Source of the DNA: an uncultured Prosthecobacter sp.
GTDB lineage: Bacteria > Verrucomicrobiota > Verrucomicrobiia > Verrucomicrobiales > Verrucomicrobiaceae
Direction: 5' to 3'
Length of the DNA: 13,532 bases
Assembly (NCBI GenBank): GCA_937941745.1
Contig: CALDGV010000127.1
Span: 1 to 13,532, forward strand
Positions 8,101-13,532 of this stretch are shown piece after piece; position 1 is the stretch's first letter; each line of letters starts with the position of its first letter. A program made the translations under genes and the position numbers. The notes beneath the pieces are model-generated. The model was not told the DNA's origin and did not search any database. It saw only the letters and a program-made list of their open reading frames with translations.

Positions 8101-11100
8101 GCGCCGGGTGTATGAGCAGATCGCCCGGGTGCGCCCCTGGGATGCCAAGTCGGAGCTGCGGCTGGCCTTGAAATGTCTGCGGCTCGCGGATGAGGAGGGC
8201 GCGAGGAAGTATCTGCGCGAGATTGTGCGCCGCACTCAGGCCCAGGCCTACCAGCCGCCTGCCGGAGTGAATCCGGAACGCCTGCCTCTGCCCCTGGCCG
8301 AACAGCGCCGGACCGGCACGCCCGGTGCGGTGACGGAGATCGTCAGTGAACTGGACAATGTGCCCGCCTTGAAATCCAGTGAGACCACCGCCCTGCGCAC
8401 CTACCTGAGCGTGCCTCGCCCGGAATTTTCCGAGCTTCCTGATGAACTGCCTCACCTGCGCCTGAGGGCGATCGAAGAGCTGGCCAAGCTGGCGAAGCGC
8501 GAGGGGAGCCTCGATCTCTGGAAGACAGAGGTCACTGCTTTGAAATCACCGGTCGAGCGGCTGTGGGGAGCTTATTTTGCAGGCCTCGGCGAGCTCTGCC
8601 GCCAGGAACTGCGGAGCCTGATGAGCCGTGGCAGCGGCCTTGAGGCGGTTTTCTGCCAGATGTGGATCACGCTTCGTTCCGGCGGCATGGAGGAGGGCAT
8701 GACCTGGGCCACGCAGACAGGTGTGGATGGCGAGATCCTGGAGATGCGGCAGCGCATGCTGCTCGCCGTTGCCGGCATCCTGGCTGACATGGGCGGGTTC
8801 CGTTTTGCCAAGGGCGACCTGACCCGGCTGGGAATGCTGCGCAGCGTCTCTGTGCTGGACATCCTGCGCCGCCTCCAGGACCAGCAGCGCTACCCCGAAG
8901 CGCTCGAACTGGGCGAAAGCCTGAGCAGGCATAACCCTGCGCTCGGCAGTGCCTTCGTGTTCTCCCTGGCCCGCATCGCCGAGTCGGCCGAACGCTGGGA
9001 CCTGGCTCGGGACTATCTGGGACGGGTGGTGCGTGGCGCGGTGCAGCCTGAGGCCTACCGCGGGACCTATGACCCCTATCTTTTCAGCCTCAGCGCCGCC
9101 AATCGACTGGCCAACAGCGCCACCGAACGCGAACAAAATGTGCGCTCTGCCTGGAGGCACCTGCAAGCCACCCCTCCCTCGGCCATGACGAGCCTGCGCA
9201 AGGCGGCAGTGGCCGGGCTTGCGGGAGCTCCAGACAAGGCGGCGGCAGAGATGGAAAGCCTGCTGACAGGAGATTTTCTGCCTTCCCGGCCGATGGGGGA
9301 GCCACGCGGGCTCCTGCTTCCTCAGGGGTCTCCACGCTGGGAGGAGCCGATGCACCTGCGCAGCCTCTGGGAGGAGACACGCGAGATCCAGGCCCGCTTC
9401 ACCAACGAAGGCCTGGGCCAGGTGGTTCAGCAGGTCAACGACCGGCTGTCCACACGCTGGGGAGGCATGGCGCTCAGTTCACGGTCCGGGCTGGAGTTTG
9501 GTGAATGGCGGCTCAGCCACCTCATCCGCCGCATGCGCAGCGCCGACTATCCGACGAGGCTGCGCATGCTGCGTGAACATCTGGCCAGCGTGGACATGCG
9601 TCAGGAGGTGTCCGTGGACACGCTTAGCGAACTGGGCGGCCGTCTGGAGGGCGCAGGCATGTCGCGTGAAGCCATTGAAGTCTATGGGATGCTGCCGGGC
9701 CGCGCTCCGGCAAATCCGGAGTATGCGCAGTGGCTCATCCGAGTGGCTGAAGCCTCGCTGGACACGAAGACCGGCCTCAAGTTCACCCTCCAGCTTCTGG
9801 AGGCCGAGCCTCCCTACAAACCGCCGCAGCCTGGAGACGAGGTGCTGCGTGAGAAGCATGCCCACTTCCTTGCCCTGGAATACGACGTGGCCGAGCTGCA
9901 CCGGCGGGGCTACCTGCCTGCGCCGACCAAGGTGCTGCAGGGCCGCATCCCACACGAGGTGCCGTATCTGCGCGAACTGGCGCTGCTCTATGAAAAAATG
10001 GCGCAGGACAAGCTGGCGCTGGATGCCTGGAACCGACTGCATGAGGCCTTTGTCGCCAATGAAGAGAGCGGCATCATCCCAGACGCTGAGAGCAGCGTGC
10101 ACCGTGCCCGGCTGCTGGTCCATGAAGGGAAGCCGGAGGCTGCCTTGGAGGCGCTGCGCAGCGTGCCACTGGTCGAAAAAACCGGTCTGCAAGCCCGGGA
10201 AGCCCTCAAGCTGCGCGCCGAGCTGGCGGCAAAGGCCGGCTTGTGGGATGAATTCCACGAACTGATGACCAAGGCGGTGGAGCTGAAGGCCCTGGATGCC
10301 ATCACCCATCTTACCAGCCTCTGCCGCGAGCATTCCCGCGCCATCGACGGCCTGAATTTCCTGACTCAGGCCGAACGCACCATGAAGGATGATGCTGACC
10401 GCTTCCGCCTCCGGCTGGAACTGCTGCGCCTCCTGGCAGCGGACCCAGCCTGGTCACCCGACCGTGGCCGAGCGCAGATCGCCGCACTGTTCCGGGTGCG
10501 TCATCGAGGCCGGGAGGCCCTGGCGCAACTTGCCGACTGGATGAGCCATGAGGCCGAGAGAGGGCATCGTGCTGCATGGATGGCCATTCTCAGGGCAGAA
10601 GCCCGCGCCGGCACAGACCGCCCCCTGGCGGCCTTGGCCCTTAGCGCCTTTGCCAAGGATGCACCTGCCGCGTTCGTGAATGATCTGGCCCAAGGCTGGC
10701 AAAATGTGGCGGACAGCGACCGCATCTGCCTGGAACTCGCCGCCGAGCTGCTTTTGCAAAAACAGCGCCCAGCCCTGGCCTGGCAGGCCTGTCTGGTCAT
10801 GCAGGACCTTCCTTCCATGCGGCTGGAGAGCCGCAAGCAGCCACTGATGCTCCGTGTGGCCCACGCCATGAACAACCGGGCCATCGTGCAGGAGCTTTTT
10901 GCCGAGGTCGTGCGCATGCCCGTGCCGGGAGGCTCGCAGACGGTAGCCTGGGCGCAGACCCTACAGGAATGCGGTGAACTGAACCTGGCGCGTGAACTTT
11001 ACCAGACCGCGCTGGACCGGCTGGAGGCCACCCAGGGCAGCCAGCCTGACCTCACCGCCGCCTGGGCGAAGTTTCTGATCGCTCAGAAAGAGTACGAGGC

Positions 11101-11305
11101 TGCGGAAACCTGCCTCCTGCGCGATGTCTGGATGCTCCCCAACGAGGCCGCCGGAATCCTCTTCGCGCTTTATCAAAGCTGGGGTCGTCTGGCCGACATT
11201 CAGCAGGAACTGCGCAAATTCCACCTGCCCGGAGGCATTGAGAAGGAAGTGCTTTACCTGGCGGCCAAGGAACTGGGCGCCAAGCCGCCAGTCATGGCCC
11301 CTTGA
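5126..11305 (+). CDS. Giant exported TPR/alpha-solenoid protein (about 2059 residues)
   Basis: A single uninterrupted frame encodes about 2059 residues. From ATG 5126 the N-terminus is a standard signal peptide: FRPLRR, a hydrophobic core LLMLALGGMLAG, then likely cleavage after ASA near residue 27. ATG 5060 would add 22 residues before it and is less likely. The rest is Leu/Ala/Glu/Arg-rich helical repeats of TPR type, clearest at residues 88-120 (LGHLHRKAGDLKKAVATYEQA), 125-155, 161-192, 235-262 and again near 1951-1969 (LARELYQTALDRL). Many units in between are degenerate. Probable flexible linkers, rich in Pro/Gly/Lys, lie near residues 553-605, 1038-1075 and 1382-1412 and may divide the solenoid into four blocks. 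No second membrane helix and no enzymatic domain are visible, so it is probably a periplasmic or surface scaffold. It follows the exported propeller gene and converges with the kinase gene. Its partner and function are unknown. Confidence 0.88.
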   Translation: MLPEFRPLRRALLMLALGGMLAGASAQEAAPIPWSERETRLANEYLSLLVAQPEYGRVVDLLWSLYEKHESTALLMESVTAQAAQQRHPAVVLVLGHLHRKAGDLKKAVATYEQALGSAAHKPLALHSLADATFQLGDSAKAYEWTRQLNELLPDEDARKVEVLLRLGTLALSADKAETAVEAWEQAARLRASDFQLTRQVAELILRAGFPERAAAFYTALADQSDPQKRLDALYDLARIHEHADQFEKADAALKKGLALLDFRDARYTDFFRRRVRLHERFGTLEDLRQQLQQGKGEQALRDQARFHEMTADADAQIETMRALVKAAPRVDDYRWELVRLLLDHDGTDEAAKLLDERLKNNGSDLPAIVFLRCEADLRRGRQAEAVARLRRLLEVQGTNAEVEKQALAFAQQRALDEAVEVILKARVERDPTRAEAVFELAAFHRARKDMTAADALLRRFTQNAPNEEEKQRRLNEAASFMATGSDLDTAIILAREAVSKASSGREEFLRLADLLTEHAEPEEALEWLEKAWKASKTEEEGIDVDERIYSLLLGEKKKEAPRQRGSGGDFQLPEVFTGKGFASSDTTPGEKAEVPEEVMAQVQRLNEAASATTATPLQLFRSAWWSMRASLHEEAYAAFRRLEEASPGRSLPLESEKLLLELTLEDKNVALAFRVLKRLIAKDPTNQIRYTLRLSELMLEDEQAATAAINVGLSHERTGWRMATEPPPPGRAATLVLERAYREAPDSEQLLNALTQCYTLQRRAEDALKLWEQAIERASGGTAVTLMQRYAEMLLQRGKLAEHVKVQMRIVEMETEVKRRREAFKRFLDRLLWAGEGGGELPEEVLKSRLNLVQDSLTALTKKHPFDGFYHEALAGLHERTGDAARAFAAMKQAYYTAPDTPFSLDQLREAALKAGDLKAAIYFQKQVAASAAPAQMAAESRRLVEMLEQTFQIAEADRVRRRLESRFSQDAAALEDLAEHYRSTGQDEAERRVYEQIARVRPWDAKSELRLALKCLRLADEEGARKYLREIVRRTQAQAYQPPAGVNPERLPLPLAEQRRTGTPGAVTEIVSELDNVPALKSSETTALRTYLSVPRPEFSELPDELPHLRLRAIEELAKLAKREGSLDLWKTEVTALKSPVERLWGAYFAGLGELCRQELRSLMSRGSGLEAVFCQMWITLRSGGMEEGMTWATQTGVDGEILEMRQRMLLAVAGILADMGGFRFAKGDLTRLGMLRSVSVLDILRRLQDQQRYPEALELGESLSRHNPALGSAFVFSLARIAESAERWDLARDYLGRVVRGAVQPEAYRGTYDPYLFSLSAANRLANSATEREQNVRSAWRHLQATPPSAMTSLRKAAVAGLAGAPDKAAAEMESLLTGDFLPSRPMGEPRGLLLPQGSPRWEEPMHLRSLWEETREIQARFTNEGLGQVVQQVNDRLSTRWGGMALSSRSGLEFGEWRLSHLIRRMRSADYPTRLRMLREHLASVDMRQEVSVDTLSELGGRLEGAGMSREAIEVYGMLPGRAPANPEYAQWLIRVAEASLDTKTGLKFTLQLLEAEPPYKPPQPGDEVLREKHAHFLALEYDVAELHRRGYLPAPTKVLQGRIPHEVPYLRELALLYEKMAQDKLALDAWNRLHEAFVANEESGIIPDAESSVHRARLLVHEGKPEAALEALRSVPLVEKTGLQAREALKLRAELAAKAGLWDEFHELMTKAVELKALDAITHLTSLCREHSRAIDGLNFLTQAERTMKDDADRFRLRLELLRLLAADPAWSPDRGRAQIAALFRVRHRGREALAQLADWMSHEAERGHRAAWMAILRAEARAGTDRPLAALALSAFAKDAPAAFVNDLAQGWQNVADSDRICLELAAELLLQKQRPALAWQACLVMQDLPSMRLESRKQPLMLRVAHAMNNRAIVQELFAEVVRMPVPGGSQTVAWAQTLQECGELNLARELYQTALDRLEATQGSQPDLTAAWAKFLIAQKEYEAAETCLLRDVWMLPNEAAGILFALYQSWGRLADIQQELRKFHLPGGIEKEVLYLAAKELGAKPPVMAP

Positions 11306-11317
11306 AGGCAGCAGAGC

Positions 11318-13532
11318 CTACTCATCATCATCGCGGGCCTTGTCACCCTCCACGGCCAGCAGGACACGGAAACCGACATCGGACAGCTGCCCGGCCACAG
11401 GAACCTTCCGGCGGTAGGAAGCGAGCAGCTCGCGAGGGTCGGAGGTGGTAAAAGCGCCTCCCCGGACAATGCCATCGGCGGCATCCTTGCCCCAGTTGTC
11501 AGCCACCCACTCCCACACATTGCCCGCAAGGTCATGAATCTGCGTGCGGCTGTCCGGCCGGAAGCTGGCCACCGGGGCAGGCCCTGCGTGCCCATCGGTG
11601 TAGCCCGGGATGGATTTCTTTCCGGCCGGGTCGGAGGTCTTGTCGGCAAAATTGCCGGTGCGGGCAGGAGGCACCGAGGTGAAACCCCAGGGGTAAAAAC
11701 CGCCGATGGCACCACTGCGCTGTTCGGCCGTGTCGCCAATTTCACGAGGAAGGTTCACCGCCAGACTCCACTCATCATCCGTGGGCAGGCGATACTCCTG
11801 ATCGGGCTCCAGCAGGCCTTTGGCGCGCTCGCGGTCGGTCAGCCAGCGGCAGAACTGCTCTGCCTCGGAGCGCGAGACGTTCGTCACCGGCAGATCAGGT
11901 GCCTTGTCGAGGTCGCGTCCAGGAGTTACCGGCTGGTTCGAACTGCGGGCGAACTCTGCAAAGTCCTTCCGACGGGTCTCCGTGGCGGCGAGCATGGCCC
12001 TGCCCAGAGGCACCAGCTTCATGCCAAGGCTGTTCTCCCAGGCCTTGCCAAACACAATGGCGCCGGTGGCCTTGAGCCGCACATTGAAGCTCTGAGCCTG
12101 GCCCTCCTTCATCGTGCCGCGCACAAACTCGCTCTTGTAACCGGGCAGCCGGACTTCGAAGGCAAACTTGTCCGCACGGGTTTTCTCCAGCTTCAAAGGC
12201 GTGCGCCCGACAACGAGTTCGCCATTCAGCACTTCGGCTCCGGATGGTGTGCTGTCGATGCTGAGACGGCCGTAGTGAACCCGGATGATCTCAGTGCGGA
12301 AGGCCTGGCGGCCAGGCGTGGGCATCATGCCCGGGGGCAGCTTGATGTTGGCAGGACGCCACCCGTACTCATGATCAATGTCGAGACGACCGCTCTGCCG
12401 GTCGCGCGAGGTCATCCAGGCAGAAAAGGCATCTGCATCTGCAGCAGGGACCATGACACAGTTCAGCACAGTTTTTTCGGGTGTGGTGAAGGGCACCACA
12501 TCGAAGGCGGCAGCGCGCAGGGTGGCCTCCAGAAAGGCTCGAAACTGGCTGACCTCCACCGGCAGATCAGCCACATGGCGGTCCTTGGTGAAGCTGAACC
12601 ACTGGCCGTAAATGTTCTGCCAGGGCTGGCCGGCCTGAGGCTGCTTGGGTGCCGGTGCAGGCTTGGTAGGCAGCGGCAGTTCGTAGGCCCACTCGCGCTG
12701 GTATTTCCCAGCATGCAGCGAGGCCCCGGCGACTGCTGACGCCACCAGGAAAAGGGCTGCGTTCGCCATCAGGCGCGCGGTGCGACGCCAGAAGGTCTCC
12801 GGCCGCTTCATGCCGACCTGCTGCAAAGCCTCGGCAAACTCACCGGCATTCTGAAACCGCTCGGCAAGGTCCGGCGCGCAGGCCTTGCAGATGACCCGGT
12901 TGAGGTCCATCCAGAAAGGCCACTCCTCATCGCTGAGGTTGGCGGGGATCTCGGGAAACTCCATGCGGTCCTTCCCGCTGCTCATCTCATAGAGCACCTT
13001 GCCAAGGCTGTAGATGTCCGCCTGCGGCGTGCCTGGACCTTCCGGCGGCACAAAGCCTTCCGTGCCCACAAAAGTGCGCTCCCCCAGGGCGGCCACGAGG
13101 CCGATGTCGGCCAGTTTGCAGACCCCGCCGACAAAGATGATGTTCGAGGGCTTGATGTCACGGTGGGTGAGGCCGTGGTTGTGCATGTAGTGCAGCGCAT
13201 CCGCGAGATAAACGCCCGCATCCCGGCAGAAGACGAGGTCGAGCCGCCCATGCCGCTTCATGTCAGTGCCCAGAGTGCGGGGAACGTAAGTCTGCAGGTT
13301 CTCAAAGCTGGCACCTTCCTCGGCATCATCGGCCAGCTCCATCACGCAGTAGTAGAAGCCACGGCCCTCGTTCCAGCCGACATGCAGGATGTGCACGAGG
13401 CAGGGATGACCGCGGGAGATGGGCTCGAACTGCTGGATGCCGATAAACTCGCGGTGGAAAGTGCGGGTGAGCTCAAAGTCCTCCCGCCAGACGATCTTCA
13501 CTGCGCGATGGGCTCCAGTGACAACCTGAGCC
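11318..13532 (-). CDS. Ser/Thr protein kinase fused to PEGA and FGE-sulfatase-like domains, partial at N-terminus
   Basis: The frame stays open to the window edge. Before GTG 13501 it reads AQVVTGAHRA, running into AVKIV, whose Lys (codon 13496-13498) is the kinase ATP-binding lysine. The start and glycine-rich loop therefore lie outside. Counting from GTG 13501: HRDIKPSN catalytic loop at 113-120, DIG in place of DFG at 132-134, PPE at 152-154, ADIYSLG at 161-167. A transmembrane helix follows at about 244-265, then a Pro-rich linker at 278-293. Residues 308-385 resemble part of an FGE domain, a PEGA domain covers about 410-478 (LSIDSTPSGAEV), and an FGE-sulfatase-like domain covers 486-716 (NSLGMKLV, YRLPTDDEW, DLAGNVWEWV, VRGGAF, VGFRV). 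The catalytic cysteine pair of true FGE is absent; only C551 is present in this domain. The layout implies a cytoplasmic kinase with an extracytoplasmic sensor or binding part. It converges with the giant TPR gene, 12 bases between stops. Confidence 0.92.
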   Translation of the reverse strand, partial: AQVVTGAHRAVKIVWREDFELTRTFHREFIGIQQFEPISRGHPCLVHILHVGWNEGRGFYYCVMELADDAEEGASFENLQTYVPRTLGTDMKRHGRLDLVFCRDAGVYLADALHYMHNHGLTHRDIKPSNIIFVGGVCKLADIGLVAALGERTFVGTEGFVPPEGPGTPQADIYSLGKVLYEMSSGKDRMEFPEIPANLSDEEWPFWMDLNRVICKACAPDLAERFQNAGEFAEALQQVGMKRPETFWRRTARLMANAALFLVASAVAGASLHAGKYQREWAYELPLPTKPAPAPKQPQAGQPWQNIYGQWFSFTKDRHVADLPVEVSQFRAFLEATLRAAAFDVVPFTTPEKTVLNCVMVPAADADAFSAWMTSRDRQSGRLDIDHEYGWRPANIKLPPGMMPTPGRQAFRTEIIRVHYGRLSIDSTPSGAEVLNGELVVGRTPLKLEKTRADKFAFEVRLPGYKSEFVRGTMKEGQAQSFNVRLKATGAIVFGKAWENSLGMKLVPLGRAMLAATETRRKDFAEFARSSNQPVTPGRDLDKAPDLPVTNVSRSEAEQFCRWLTDRERAKGLLEPDQEYRLPTDDEWSLAVNLPREIGDTAEQRSGAIGGFYPWGFTSVPPARTGNFADKTSDPAGKKSIPGYTDGHAGPAPVASFRPDSRTQIHDLAGNVWEWVADNWGKDAADGIVRGGAFTTSDPRELLASYRRKVPVAGQLSDVGFRVLLAVEGDKARDDDE

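Noticed and set aside
11534..12739. Plus-strand open frame (401 codons) opposite the kinase fusion
   Set aside because: The minus strand here encodes the membrane helix, PEGA and FGE-like domains; the plus-strand translation shows no domain.
13499..13501. GTG as start of the kinase
   Set aside because: It would start the protein one residue before the catalytic lysine, without the glycine-rich loop. The frame continues to the window edge with kinase-like sequence.

Overview
The window looks like chromosomal DNA from a member of the Verrucomicrobia (PVC superphylum), most likely a Prosthecobacter/Verrucomicrobium-type organism. This is inferred from gene content only. The supporting signs are a secreted PQQ-like propeller with the 'WPEWRG' N-terminus common in PVC bacteria, a very large secreted TPR protein, and a Ser/Thr kinase of a type I know mainly from Planctomycetes and Verrucomicrobia ('FEPISR', 'MELADD', DIG instead of DFG) fused to PEGA and formylglycine-generating-enzyme-like (FGE-like) domains. 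The DNA is GC-rich and almost fully coding. I see no mobile elements, tRNA, rRNA or CRISPR.

Layout. Six genes run on the + strand and one on the - strand. (1) 1-803: a MYG1-family DHH-type hydrolase/nuclease, cut off at its N-terminus by the window edge. (2) 867-1451: a short RecO-like recombination mediator. (3) about 1530-2429: a cytoplasmic, kinesin-light-chain-type TPR protein. (4) 2530-3657: a CobW/COG0523-type GTPase, presumably a metal chaperone. (5) 3721-5037: an exported PQQ-like beta-propeller. (6) about 5126-11305: an exported TPR/alpha-solenoid protein of about 2059 residues that fills nearly half of the window. (7) 11318-13532, minus strand: a membrane-anchored kinase/PEGA/FGE-like fusion, cut off at its N-terminus by the other window edge. 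It converges on gene 6 with only 12 bases between the stop codons.

How the genes may work together. The first two could form a DNA/RNA maintenance pair (a DHH-superfamily enzyme next to recO), but this is inference from adjacency. Genes 5 and 6 are consecutive and co-directional, and both appear to be exported without other membrane anchors. They make a plausible envelope scaffold pair, two protein-interaction folds with no visible catalytic site. The kinase would sit in the inner membrane with its catalytic domain in the cytoplasm and its PEGA/FGE-like part outside, so it could sense something in the envelope. Nothing in the sequence proves a link between the kinase and the TPR protein.

The most unusual points are a degenerate second FGE-like segment between the membrane helix and PEGA domain of the kinase, the size and setting of the TPR protein, interleaved inverted repeats upstream of the CobW-like gene, and an abrupt change in synonymous codon choice near position 2430-2530. 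I did not find convincing evidence for a wholly new defence or mobile system.
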